DNA of 64,000 nucleotides from Avena insularis (GCA_023614405.1 CM042697.1:160370149-160434148); one strand, 5' to 3'. Shown: positions 1-11,355, numbered from the stretch's first letter. Program-made: numbers and translations. The notes: generated from the letters alone by a model not told the origin.

Positions 1-2064
1 GCCTTCAACACAAGCCCTGCAAACACGATCTTTGGAAAAGGAGACATTGTATTTTAGTCCAAGGATGTGGCCACCCTTGTGGAGACTTTGCAAAGTTCTC
101 ATGTTGACATGGGCTAAACGGAGATGCCATAGCCAACCCACGTCGGCCTTTCCGAATAGACACATCGGACCCGAAGTGGTTTTCCCCGAAAAGTCCACCA
201 CATGCAGGTCATTTTCGACGTATCTAACGAAAGCGACCTTTAGAGACTTGCTCCACAAGAGTACCACCAAATCATCATCGATAAAAACAGCAAAGCCCAT
301 CTTCCCAAGGGCACGAACAGAAAGAAGGTTGTAACCGAGGGTCTCAACAAGCATGGCGTCGATGAGAGAGATATCGTGGGCAACCACAACCTTGCCAAGA
401 CCCAATACCTGAGATTTAGACTTATCACCATAGGATACTGTGATATTATCATGATTTGGACGCATCTCCGTGATGATCTCCTTGCTTCCGTTCATATGAC
501 TAATGCGTCCACTATCCAGCACCCATTTCGACCCACCGGAAGCATAGCCCTCGGAGCTTCTTGCCATGAGACAAGTAACATTCTTGTTGATGATGTTTTC
601 ATTCGGAGAGTCGAAGAGAGATGTTGAAGGAGACGTGGTGGCTATAGCCGCCACCTCTTGAGATCTATCGTCTTCGTCTTCATCTTCACTTCCCGATGAA
701 TATTCTTCTTGAGCTACAAGAACAATCTTTGGTTGCTTCTTGAAGGGAGCATTCTTCTTTACAAACTGTTTCTTGCGTGGAGCCTTTGACTTGTCCTTGA
801 AAATAAGTCTTCCTCCATTATCTTCCCTACTTTGATATGGACACTCAGCTACAAAGTGCAGCTGATCACCACAGTTGAAACATGTTCTCAGCTTGGGACC
901 ATTTTCTTTTCTTCCATAGGCTCCACTCTTGCGTTCTAGTTCAGCTTTAGCCTTGGCTGGATCTTTCCAAAAGTTTCTAGCATAAAGAGCCAAGTATTGT
1001 CCGTGGATCCTTTTTATATCCTCGGGACAGTCCAGACCTTCTATGGCATGTTCATCATGATCAATCACACTAGTCTTCAAGGCCACGTTGACCCCCTTTT
1101 GCATCCCCATAGCTCGAGCACGAGCATCTTCGGCATTCTTGGCAACCACTTTGAAAGCGGCTATTTCTTGCATTACCTCATTGGATGTCATGAGGTGATA
1201 GTTATGCCTACCTTGGAGACTTTTCAAATCTGTGGGCTCAAATGGCATAAGAGCACTAACATACTTGCGCTTGATCCATGCATCATCAACATGAGCGGCA
1301 CCATGATTTCTAAAATTTGTGGCTATTGCCTTAAGCCTCCGATACATGTCTTCATGGTCTTCTCCATCCAACGTATAGAATCCTTCAGCTTCGTTGCTCA
1401 ATGCATCATATCTATTCCTTTTCATACTTTCATTTCCGATGAAGAGCTCGGTGAGAGCATCCCAAGCTTCCTTAGCTGTACTAAGATGCTGAATGTTTGA
1501 CATATCTTTGTCACCCACACCAAGCTGTATCATGTGTAGAGCTGTAGCGTTGAGTTGGCTATCAACAACTTCTCTTCTTGTAAGATTGTTGGGGTTTCCA
1601 ACATGAAGACCATTTTCGATGATCTTCCACAACTCTATGGAGGAACTGCACACATGAGATTTCATCAAAAAATGTCATTGAGTAAAAGTAGATGCTGAAA
1701 GTTTGGGTGGATCACCCCTATTATGTATATGTGGGTGAGGGATAGGTGGATCAGGGGAATACACATGAGAAACCTCATTGTATCCATCCTTACCGCTATC
1801 CTTTTTCCAGCAGGAGCTCTTGCTAGTGTCATCACCAACCACTTCGTTATCTTTGGAAACAGTTTTACCCGTTTCCTTGGATTGCGGAGTGGTATCCTCA
1901 GAGTTAGATGGAGGTGATGTTGCGGATGTGGAGAGACACATTATCAATTGACGCATCTCTTCCATATTAGCCTCCATTGAACTCACCAAGGTTGTTTCCA
2001 ACATCTTGAGATCGTTCATGGTGACTACCTCCGGAGCATCACTCCCATCTACCTTGGAACCCAT
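1..2064 (-). pseudogene. Copia retrotransposon gag, protease and GAG-pre-integrase region (5' part of polyprotein)
   Basis: Read on the minus strand from an ATG at 2064, the frame encodes a UBN2-type Copia Gag. It is followed by a CCHC zinc knuckle (CFNCGDQLHFVAEC, about 890-849), a protease-like LDSG motif (about 520) and a GAG-pre-integrase segment with WHLRLAHVNMRTLQ and CRAC (about 140-15). The frame leaves the window at base 1, so integrase, reverse transcriptase and RNase H lie outside. One in-frame TGA at 1677-1675 stands where a Trp codon is expected. Apart from that, the frame looks open from 2064 to the window edge by manual translation. The PBS and LTR lie directly upstream, which fixes the orientation. 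This copy is probably defective but fairly young. Confidence 0.85.
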
Positions 2065-2101
2065 ACTTATCTTAGGCGGTTAAGCCCGAAATAAGAGTCG
2101 G

Positions 2102-2114
2102 GGCTCTGATACCA
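2102..2114 (-). other. Primer binding site (initiator tRNA-Met type) of the Copia element
   Basis: On the minus strand the sequence reads TGGTATCAGAGCC, the standard plant Copia primer site complementary to the 3' end of initiator tRNA-Met. It lies two bases inside the LTR end at 2117 and just upstream of the gag start at 2064. Confidence 0.85.
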
Positions 2115-2116
2115 AT

Positions 2117-3407
2117 TGAAATGGATTGTATGGGCACCTAGAGGGGGGTGAATAGGTTCTAACCAATTTTTAATACTTTTTCAATTTTAGGCTTGACACA
2201 TAGTAAATTCTCTAGATATGCAACTACGAGAATTTCCCTATATGCAACCCTAACTACTAACCACGTAAAGAGAGGAGCGAAGGAACCGTAGTGGAGCACG
2301 CGGAGACACAGGGATTTGTTTTACCGCAGTTCCTTCCTTGTTAAGGGAAGTACATCTGCATTGGAGGGGTGGGCGGTTCTAAGACCACCACGCCATAATA
2401 GGCCTCACCCTATTCTCCGATGGATCTCGCCACGAGAGGCCTGATCCACCTTCTCCACTATTGGATCCCTTCGAGGCGGGAACCGGTGCCTTTTACAACA
2501 CTATCGGGGCACACACCCACAACCGAATTGGGGGCTCCCGAGATGACAACAAGCTGCCACAAGAACAAGGTTTATCAATATAAACAAAAACAAGGATCTA
2601 GGTATTTGCAAGAAATACTAGATCGGTGGTTCTCCAAATGAATGGAGAGGAGATGAAGCGCTTGATTGTAGTTGATGATGATTGAGTCCTCCTCCTTTGA
2701 TTCCCCAATGGATGGAGACTTTGAGTGGATCTAGGTGGAGTTCTCTTGGATGAAGGTTACAGGTTAGGTCTTTTCTTTTTCGAAACAATCAAGAGTTCTG
2801 GACAGAGGGGGAAGACGGGCTTAAATACCCCTGCCCAGAACAAGCCATTGGAGAAATTTGGGGGAGGATTATCCGCCCCCCTTTGGGGCGGACTATCCGC
2901 CCTGGGGAGAAAATCCGCCCCTCAGGACGGAAACTCCGGGGAAAACTCCGCCCCCCATACAGAGAGCGACGCGACCTTGACTTGAAGAAAAATCCTGAGG
3001 GGGCGGATTATCCGCCCCTGCCAGGGGAGGACTATCCTCCCTTGGGAGAAAGTCCGCCCAAGGACTGGAAAGTCCGAGGGAAACTCCGCCCCCCATACAG
3101 AGAGCGATGCAGGCTTGGCTTGAAGGAAATCCTTGAGGGGGCGGACTGTCCGCCCCCAAGGGGAGGACTATCCGGCATGGACGGAAAATCCGGCCACAAA
3201 CTCCGCCCCCTCTCTTGGGCTCGCGCACTCTTGGGAAGAGGGAGGGGCGGATTATCTGCCCCTGGTGGGGGCGGATTATCCGCCCCCCAAAGGCAGATTC
3301 TTTTCCCTTTTTCTTAGAGAGAGCTGCAACACTTCAACACACGTTAAATAATCCTTGATATTGTTACCTAACACACAAAACACTAGGGATTAAGAAATGT
3401 TCTTGCA
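2117..3407 (-). repeat. 5' LTR of the Copia element; distal end uncertain (3382-3436)
   Basis: The LTR ends on the minus strand with ...CCATTTCA next to the PBS. Its body has repeated palindromic GGCGGATTATCCGCC-type words between 2860 and 3290. The other end cannot be fixed, because the 3' LTR lies outside the window and no target duplication can be checked. Candidate TG starts lie at 3382, 3407, 3415 and 3436. Sequence from about 3427 has a second copy near 3590, which argues that the LTR ends before 3427. Confidence 0.7.
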
Positions 3408-3426
3408 ATATATCACCTTATTCGGT

Positions 3427-3665
3427 GATGGTTTCAATGAATGATATGTCCAAAAATCCCAACTGCTCACAACACATTATATTACAATCTCTCAACAATC
3501 ATAATCTCAGAAACAAATATATCACATCATCTCAGCAAACATAATCATGTAAACTACAATATACTTTTGTCTTATTACAACAACGATGCTTTCATCGAGT
3601 GATATGTCCGAAAATTTCAACAGCTCACAGAACATCGGATTGCAATCTCTGAACAAACACGACCA
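3427..3665. repeat. Diverged direct duplication of about 75 bp
   Basis: The sequence at about 3427-3500 (shared word TGATATGTCC, then AAA..CCAAC.GCTCACA) recurs at about 3587-3660 with roughly 80% identity by eye. The pair lies downstream of the minus-strand transposon gene at 3842-4857. Confidence 0.6.
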
Positions 3666-3841
3666 CATCAACACAGTTTTAAAGCAACAATAATCTTTGT
3701 TACAAATACAGGAAGGGGAACCCTGCGATCTATCGCCTCGTTCTGTTCAGCCACAACAGGGGCCTCTGCATCCAATATAACCAGTCCAACAACATCAGAA
3801 ATGGCAGCCAGGAAGAACACCTTCCTGGTTTGCTTCGTTCG

Positions 3842-4857
3842 TCACATAATCTGCATCAGATCATCGGTATCCAAAATCTCTATGAATTCCTTCTTCTTAT
3901 GATTCCACCACCGTAGTCGTGCCATCTTCTTAGGGCCAATAATGATTTCCTTACCAATCATCTCTCTCAGTTCAACAAGAGTTATGTTTTTGGAATCGAC
4001 GGCTATATCCATAATACATGACGAAATTGGCTTATTAACTCCGCCATCAAGTTTTGTTGTGTATGAATCCACCTCTAGGTGTATATAGAACTTAGCTTGA
4101 TCAGCATCTGGTGGTCCGTAAACTCGAGCAGAAGAAGCTCTAGCAGCAAGATCTCTAGTATCTGCATATATATATCATCAATCATCGCTTCAACTTTCAC
4201 CTAACGATCAGCTGCACAACACTCCCAAAGCATCTGAAGCTCATGGGAGTGCTCAATTTTCGTATAAGTATCACTCATGTTACGCCACACCAATTTTTCC
4301 CCCTCTCTGTATCCCCAAGGAATTCTAGAATGAAGCATATCTATCAGCTGCGAAACAGACACAACCTCTTTGTAGTTGACAAGCAGACGCACATCTTGCT
4401 CGAACACAACCATCTCGCAACCAAAATCTAGTTTTGCAGTGTACTGGAGGACATGAACCGTGAACTCATATAGGTCTGCTGCATCGAAGATGTTCCTAAT
4501 TTGATTAAAAAGGGGACCTTTCAGTTTATTCGACACTACTTTGCAGTAACTAATCTACTTGCAAGACAAGGCACAAAAAAGAAAAATTCACCTCTCGCTC
4601 TTCTCTTGGGTGGCTTTCTTCAAGATCTGGGTTGCACGACCCCGCACTACATCCGAACACTCTGCCGTCGGCCTAGCTTTTCTCTTCAACCCGCTGCTCG
4701 TAGGTACCCTGTTAGCAGACTTCTAGCTGACCTCCTCGCTAACCTGGGCTGCAGACCCCTCCACTGCTTCGCTTGTCTGACGTTGTGCCCGAGACGCTCG
4801 CTCCGACAAAGCCAAATCAGTCGTCGATGTAGCTACCACCTTGGCCTCGCTTGACAT
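3842..4857 (-). pseudogene. Unrecognised transposon gene with two related PB1-like modules
   Basis: I do not recognise this gene. Three coding blocks are seen on the minus strand. Block 1 (4857-4592) starts at an ATG and is rich in Ser, Ala and basic residues; it has an in-frame TAG at codon 45 and ends at a GTGAAT donor-like site. Block 2 (about 4535-4201) and block 3 (about 4165-3842) encode two modules that align with each other: a beta-strand-like start, a Leu/Val-rich middle, then Leu-x-Trp and a closing acidic D-D-Leu-Met motif. This resembles the N-terminal PB1-like domain of some plant MULE or CACTA proteins. The blocks do not join cleanly in frame, so the exon limits are approximate. 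The transposon origin is inferred from context. Confidence 0.4.
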
Positions 4858-4875
4858 GTTGCCGCCGGACTTAGT

Positions 4876-4945
4876 GTGTGTGTGTGTGGGAGGGGGTGGG
4901 TGGGTGGATACGGAGGGGTTGGGGGTGTGGGGGAGGGGGCGAGGA
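4876..4945. repeat. GT/GGGT-rich low-complexity tract
   Basis: A short (GT)n run is followed by GGGTG- and GGGGA-type words. It lies upstream of the start of the minus-strand transposon gene and makes several spurious overlapping reading frames. Confidence 0.7.
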
Positions 4946-5072
4946 GAAAAACGACTGTCGTCGCAGAACCGGATTCAGTGTAGGAGGAGGGACAAAAAGG
5001 ACCGCCGCCGCCTGATTCAGTGTCGGGGGTTAGGAAAGTACATAAATGGATTTGCCCGTGCGGCACGTGCAT

Positions 5073-5580
5073 GGTGACTTAGAAGGGGCACATCAGGGGC
5101 ACGATAGGTACTAATGTAACGGAATATCCTGACATAACAGCTAAGATTCGCGGTGATTACACGCAACTCGGACTCCGTGATGCCTTCGCCTGCAAACTTT
5201 CGGGCCACAAAGTAACAAGCCCCCACTAAGCACTCCATCACATGAGGGAATTCCTACTAGAGCAACAAAATTCTATGCTGCCAAATCATCTCAAACAGTG
5301 GGCCGAAGCCAAGGGCAAGATCAATGATTCAGATATTAAGACAAGAGATGTATCGCATCCAATAGAAGTTTGGGGCAATCATTTTTTGTGATGTCAGGCA
5401 ATCCCCTGAATAACCATGACATAGTAGATCGCCTAAAGATGCGGGATGACTATAGGGTGTTCATGACGAAACAAGGCGTCCTCATATTCCCTGAGCTGAT
5501 CCAGAAGTCTTGATGTTGGCCTAGTTGTAGTTCAGAACTATAGATGAGCCTGTGTGATGTAAACTTTATCCCCATAAGTA
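5073..5580. other. Non-genic transposon-derived stretch, unresolved
   Basis: Short open pieces on the + strand (for example a block ending in ...GVLIFPELIQKS at about 5510) hint at a decayed transposon exon. I can assign no domain. It lies between the minus-strand PB1-like gene and the duplicated AT-rich block. Confidence 0.3.
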
Positions 5581-5639
5581 CTTGTGTACATGCTACTACT
5601 TATTAGGGTTATGAATCAATTCTTACTTCTTTTGCTTAT

Positions 5640-6240
5640 TATTAGGGTTATATATGAATCAATGCTTGGTTTTTTGCTTACTCGTTGGTCCTTTTTTGCT
5701 TACTTTGTTCCTTTTTCTTTCTTTGGTATTTTTTCGAGAATGCTGATGATTAAAATGTCATGGTACACTATAGATGTGAATGTGCTATGATGGGATGGTC
5801 GGCCTTGTGCCATGCACAATTCCAAGTCTTTGTGCATGCTACATGGCCAATCGTTCTATCATAGCATATTCCTATTTCCAACGACCTATGTATCTATGAG
5901 ACATTCTTTTTCAATTGTCGCTATTTGGTAAGTGTATATTTATATACTTACTTTTTGGTCCCCTTTTGCTTACTTTGTTACCTTTTTACAAGAATGAGAT
6001 ACAAATCCGAGTTACTTTGGTCTTTTTTGAGAATGCCAATAATTAAAATGTTGTTGGACACTATATATGTGAATGTGCCGTGATGGGCTGTCCGGCCTTG
6101 TGCTTTGCACAAGTCCAAGTCTTGTGCATCCTACTTGGCTGTATAGTTTCATCATAGCATATTTTTTGTGTCCAACAAGATAGGAATATATGAGGCATTA
6201 TTTTTGAGTTGGTGCTATTTGATAAGTGTATCTTTATATG
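5640..6240. repeat. Tandem direct duplication of about 290 bp
   Basis: The block at about 5670-5945 is repeated at about 5950-6240. Shared words include TTTTTTGCTTACT / CCTTTTGCTTACTTTGTT, GAATGTGC.(A/G)TGATGGG, CGGCCTTGTGC, GTCTTGTGCAT and TCATAGCATATT. Identity is perhaps 75-80% by eye. The copies lie just upstream of the RNase H1-like exon and could be intron or subterminal DNA of a CACTA element. Confidence 0.7.
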
Positions 6241-6292
6241 TGACTTTTAATTTTTTTTCACCCACCATTTAATTATTATTACCAACTTGTAG

Positions 6293-6538
6293 ATGATGTG
6301 GTACGTCGTGTGCAAGGGACGGGTTTCCGGAGTCTATGATGATTGAAAAGATTGTCAGAAACAGGTGCACCGTTTTAGCGGTAATAGCTATAAATGGTAC
6401 AACACTAGGGCGGAGGCGGAAGCTAGATACACACGCTATCTAGCGGGAGTTAGGACGAGGAACCGAATGAAAAACTACACCTTCATCGCGGTGATGCTTA
6501 TTGTCCTTGGTTGTCGGTTCCGCTTGTTCCTACTTTAG
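6293..6538 (+). pseudogene. RNase H1 N-terminal (hybrid-binding) domain exon with a C-terminal membrane segment
   Basis: Directly after an acceptor-like TTGTAG, an 81-codon frame reads MMWYVVCKGRVSGVY..., then QVHRFSGNSYKWYNTRAEAE, then a basic stretch and a hydrophobic segment (about residues 60-79) before TAG. The W-Y-V-V-x-x-G-R-x-x-G-V-Y and F-x-G-x-x-Y-K-x-Y patterns are those of the RNase H1 N-terminal domain, also called the viroplasmin-type domain, which binds RNA/DNA hybrids. One in-frame TGA (6344-6346) replaces the expected Trp after GVYDD. The catalytic RNase H domain is absent. It lies inside a CACTA remnant and may be one exon of a transposon accessory gene. Confidence 0.65.
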
Positions 6539-6759
6539 ATGTCTAGGCGAACTTGCGAGCTCTAACTTGGTTGAGACACATGTATTCATGTCACTAGCTA
6601 TTTTGTAACTTGATCAAAACAATGTAACTTATATTGTTTATTCATGTATGTGACTTATCTATATGTATTTGTTTCTATCATGTATGTGTATTCATATATG
6701 TATATGTATATCATCTGTATTGTATATCATTTGTATTGAGTATTTTTTTAAAAAAACTT

Positions 6760-9485
6760 GTCCATGGCGCACATGGGCTGGCATTAGTGGCGCACTCAGT
6801 CTAGAGCACACATGGGCTAGCTTTAGTGACGCACTTCCTAGTGCACCACAGGCAACATAGTGCAAACGCATATATTTCGCAGCCATGGCGCACTACGCAG
6901 TGCGCTACTTGAAAGAATAAGTGGGCCCCATGTGTGGTTTTGGTAATTAATGACAATTTTTATGGACTAATGTGTGTATTAAGTTGTACTTGTAGAAATT
7001 GTCCATTGGCATCGCTTGGAGCATGTGTTGGCTTCAAGGTCGATGAAATGCGAAGAAGATATGTTTGGCAAGCTCAAAATTTGCCATCTATAGAAGATCT
7101 CATGTTTGATGCTTTCCATCCTCGGTGATCATGGATCGATGATGAGGAATCAAGAAAGGCGTTCCATCTTGAGAAGGTCAAGTTCGTCTACATCGAGCTC
7201 AAGTGGAATGCTCAAGGCAAAGGTATAATCTTGATAGGTTTTCCTTTTTGCCGGTCTCATATTATTAGTGGGAGACCGGGTTTAGGATAGATAGCCGTAC
7301 TATCAATAGGGTCTCTCGAATGAGTAACTCGATCACATCGTTCGGATAGAGCTCAAACCTTTGCATACTTGCATCATCGTATTTGGTTGTTATTTGGTCT
7401 TACCCATGTGAGGATATAGAGCTTGTGGTAATCTCCATAACAAGCTCTTGTTCATCAAAATTGGATCTCTCTTTTATATCTTATTGCGATTTTGATCTAT
7501 GCGGTTTTTTGGTTTTTCACCAAGTGAGGTATCTCACATTATTGTACTTGATACATTCTCACTTGGTGATAACCAATATTTTCACTTTTTATAGGGTAGG
7601 TCATGTTGTCCTCTTTCCAACGCAATTGAAATCGGGTCAATCTGAGCTACTGTTTAAAAGTTATGACCGTTTGAATATTTGCCAATTTGATTCTAAAAAT
7701 AAAAAGGAAAACAGCTTTTACTGGGCCGAGCGGTAGTACCGCTTGGTACTACCGGAAGCCTCTGCGCGGCACGCTGCGCGCGGCCCAGCGCTTAGAGCAG
7801 CCCGACTGTAACTTCCGGCCAGGCCGGTAGTACCGCCCGGTGGGCCGGTACTACCGGCCGGCCCAGGCGTCCACCCCGCATCGCTAGCCCACTGCATTCC
7901 TGCTGGCCCCCGTTTCCCGTGCTGCTCGCTGCGCGTGCGCTCTCTGCTCGCTGAGTCGACCCGTCTCGCTGCCTGGCCCACTGCCCCGGTCCCGCCGCTG
8001 CGCCAGCTCGCGCGTGGCCGCCCGCGACCCTGCGCGCTGCTCGCTCGCGCCGCGTGCACGCTTGCTTCGTTCGCTGCAAGCTGCTTGCAAGCTGCTGCGC
8101 GTGCCCCTTCCTCCCGCTGACTGCTGGCCCCGTGCTGGCCCCAGCGTTGCCCGGCCCCGCTGCGCTGCGCGCCTGTCGCCTGGCCCCCCAGCTCGCTGCG
8201 CTGCTTGCAAGCTGTCGTGCGCTCGCTGGCTGGCTCCGATTTTCCTTCGACTGCGCGCGCTCGATCTGGTGCGCTGTCTGCTGCGTTGACTTCCCCTTGC
8301 GCTGCTAATCGGGCGGTAGTACCGGTCCAGACAAAAAACTAGCCCAAACGGCTAGTTTTTCTGGGCCTCTATTTAAACCCTTTACCCGTTTTTAGTTTGG
8401 GTCGCTTCTTCCTCTTCTATAAGGCTAAGCTTTGTCCACACTTGCTCTAGATTTTGAAGCTTGCCTAATATCTTCCACTCCGATGATTCTTGCCCATATT
8501 TGAGTGGAAGAGAGAGGAGATCTAGATTAACGTTTTGACCTAACCGATTTATCTCTTTGTGAGTGTATCTTTGGGGATCTAGATTTTGGGAGATTTTGTG
8601 TCCCTCTTTGATTCCTCCTCTCTTGTTCCCCCAATAGCTTTAGTAACTTTGTTAGAACTTGAGAGTGAGAGATTGGAGCATCTTTGTGGTGTTTTTGCCA
8701 TTTGCATTCGGTGCATCAGTTTGAGTTCTCCTCGGAGGATTTGGTTTGAGTTACTCATTGGAGCTTGTCCCTCTTGGTCTTGGAACCCTAGACGGTTTTA
8801 TGGCCTTGGTGGCGTTGTGGCCTTTGTTGAGGCCTTGGTGGCGTTTGTTGGGAGCCTCCAATTAAGTTGTGGAGAAGTGCCCCAATCTTGTGAGAGGTTC
8901 CGGTTGCCACCGACAAGTGCACTGATAGTGGAAGCGTGGATCGATCCCATTGGGGTGAGATTCACCGGAGAATAAGGGAGACCTTTTGTGGCGTAGGTGG
9001 TTAGATACCACCCCCTTTCCAAACGAGACGTACTCCATGTTGGGAGGAACTCGGTAAAATATCGTCATCCCCGCGTTCTCGGTTATCTCTATACCCGAGC
9101 TCTTTACTTATGCACTTTACATTGTGATAGCCTTCGTGCTTGAAATAATATATATCTTGCTATCACATTGTTGCTTGTATTTCTTAGAATAAGTTGTTGG
9201 TGCACATAGGTGAACCATAGTTGTTCTAGGTTGTGCTTGACAAAGTAAACGCTAGTTTAATTCAACCTTTGTCGAGCCACTCTCGAAAAAGTTTTAATCG
9301 CCTATTCACACCCCCTCTAGGCAACATCTGTATCCTTTCACTACTGCTATCTCCAGATACCCGTAGCATACCAGACAGTGTGCTACGGGTAACTTTTAGC
9401 CGTAGAGCAGATCTCGTGACGCACCCCTAGTGCGCCAAGGAAGGGGAAAATGCGTGCAACACTAACAGACGATTTCCTAGTAGTG
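6760..9485. mobile_element. Right end of a CACTA transposon, interrupted by a solo LTR
   Basis: The sequence ends at 9485 with ...GACGATTTCCTAGTAGTG, whose reverse complement begins CACTACTAGGAAATCGTC, a typical CACTA terminal repeat. Short subterminal words (GGCGCAC, GTGCGCCA, AGTGGCGCACT types) are spread over 6765-6905 and 9341-9470, on both sides of the inserted LTR. The left terminus is not seen; it was probably lost or lies beyond the Copia insertion. The RNase H1-like exon at 6293-6538 likely belongs to this element. Confidence 0.65.
6910..9340 (+). mobile_element. Solo LTR of 2.4 kb with target duplication CTACT
   Basis: The unit begins TGAAAG at 6910 and ends CTTTCA at 9340, with imperfect inverted ends. 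It is flanked by the same 5 bp, CTACT, at 6905-6909 and 9341-9345. No PBS, PPT or internal domain is present, so it is a solo LTR left by recombination between the two LTRs. Its 3' end carries CACCCCCTCTAGG, like the Copia LTR at 2117. A GC-rich block at 7730-8330 contains GGTAGTACCGCC palindromes and produces several overlapping spurious reading frames on both strands. Confidence 0.9.
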
Positions 9486-9975
9486 CTCTAGGGGTTGGCG
9501 CACCCCCTAGGGATTGCCCCCTCCTCTCCTATAAAATGTGGCCATCTCCTCTTTTTTCCTTCACACACTTGATCATCCTTCTTCTCCCTCCCTTGTTGCT
9601 CCACCATTGCCATTGCTTAGCGAAGCTCTGCCGTATAATAGTTTGAAGTCTACACTTAGAGAAGTGGAGTAAGAGTTTCTGGCGGATCCCTTCTTCCCCT
9701 GCCCCGCTAGACCGAGGGTGTGGAGGACGTCAACGAGCCGCACATGTGACTGGGTACGGAGGTGCTGTCGGTTGTGGCGCCGTGAGTACCTAAACTTGAG
9801 ATCGTCGTGTGTATACCTTTATCGACAACGTTTGTGCGGGAACGTAATCCCGCTTACGATCTTCGAGGGTGAGTTACTCGTTGCTACCATATTATAGATG
9901 ATCTTGGCTAGATAGTGGTTCGCGTGTAGGAATTTTTTCCATGCTACGAACCCCATTAATCTGTTCACTAAATTA
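9486..9975 (+). repeat. Degenerate LTR-like fragment
   Basis: This stretch has a TATA-like TATAAAAT (about 9529), pyrimidine-rich leader sequence, and a tail (GATCTTGGCTAG..., TTTTTTCCATGCTACGAACCCC at about 9899-9953) like the 3' end of Triticeae Copia LTRs. No PBS follows. I infer a truncated LTR. Confidence 0.35.
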
Positions 9976-10395
9976 TTACCGGTATTATCTTTTGAGAGGT
10001 GCGTTTGTGGACTCACTATGATGAGACTTAAAGAGATGCTAGACTTTAGGGGAGATTCTTCACATCCCCACCTATAAATCTCAATTTTCAGGTGATCGAG
10101 TACTCAGCCTGATGTTGAGTGGATTGTACTTTTTTTTGTTATGTGAGTTTTTTATATGTTTCTTACATTAAGGGTTTTAATGAAGGGTTTTAATGGGGTA
10201 ATTCGTGCAACATGAGAAACTATGTGCCCTTTGTCTATATGTTTCTCACTGGGTTTTCAGAGTATTTCATACATGGACAATGCGTTATGTCGGCTCAAGG
10301 AGAAGTGTTGGGAAACCTCTCACATACGATATAGACCCTACCCTTTGTTTGGGTGGGGGTTTTCCCTCTAGTTGGCCCACATTCACCTGCCCTTT
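9976..10395. other. Intergenic stretch without recognisable features
   Basis: I see no coding, RNA or clear repeat feature here apart from short direct words such as AGGGTTTTAATG repeated near 10170-10195. Confidence 0.5.
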
Positions 10396-10990
10396 TTTTT
10401 GTGAAATTCAACCGATCTATTAATAATCATCAAGAGCAGTGCAAAGAGGTCCAAAAGTAATAAAAATTAAAAATAGGTCATTGAACCACCTAGCGACGAC
10501 TACAAACACTAGCGTGAGCCGAAGACGCGCCGCCGTCTTCGCCCCTCCATCACCGGAGCCGGGCAAAGCTTGTCATAGTACAACTTGTTATAGTAGACAG
10601 ACAGAAAATCGCCGTGCTAAGGCCACAAAGGACCAGTGCACTAGAGCAGCAACCATCTCTAATGATGACAACTGTAAATTGGAAGATATTGAGCTAAAAT
10701 CACACAAACGAACAAGAAAACGCAGGAGATCCGTCGGACAAACGACTCCACGCGCTCTCCGTAGGCATTAGATGCACCACCGGAACGAGGATAGAGCGGA
10801 GAGGACTTTATTCTGACTTTAAGATGTTGCTATCGTCCCAACATCCCGAAGAAGACATTGAAAAAATAGGCCAAACAAAAAACCTCTCGCCCGTGAGAGG
10901 CCGTGGTCCGCCACACCTCCAAGGCTACCGGAGGCGGAGCAGACCGGCAGCATCGCCAGCGAGAAGTACAGAACCCTAGATGGGTTATTA
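10396..10990. repeat. Dispersed grass repeat, possibly a LINE-like tail in reverse
   Basis: It starts next to a T-run and continues with ATTCAACCGATCTATTAATA, CACCTAGCGACGACTACAA and GCCGAAGACGCGCCGCCGTC. I recognise these as part of a very common Triticeae repeat. The T-run at the left end would fit the poly(A) tail of a minus-strand retroposon, but the class is uncertain. Confidence 0.4.
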
Positions 10991-11355
10991 CCGCTCACGG
11001 TTGCCTCTCTCTATACTTCACGTACCGGTCGGTAGGCACTTACCCTCTCTCCTTGACTCTCCCTATATATAGCCAAGTATGGAGATATACACATAAATAA
11101 TAATAAAGAGCAGTTTGATTTATATAACTTTGTTTTTTTACTTTCTATATCTACGATTGATTTTTTATAAATATGACTACTGACTATGATCTCGTCCGTG
11201 CTTTGACCGGACCAGCTATGGACCCAAGATCCTTGCCTTTCCGTACATATTTGATAGCAAATTAGTATCATAAGCCTACAATTTAGTGTTTTCTCAGGCT
11301 TCATAATGATCTCGGATCCGCTATTGACACTAGAAAAAAATGCGGAAGAAAAATA

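Noticed and set aside
2883..3317. Frames in the palindrome-rich LTR region
   Set aside because: Repetitive Gly/Pro/Arg translations on both strands, caused by the GGCGGATTATCCGCC-type words.
7718..8310. Several overlapping open frames on both strands in a GC-rich block
   Set aside because: They lie inside a delimited solo LTR, are rich in Arg/Ala/Ser by composition alone, and overlap each other in several frames.
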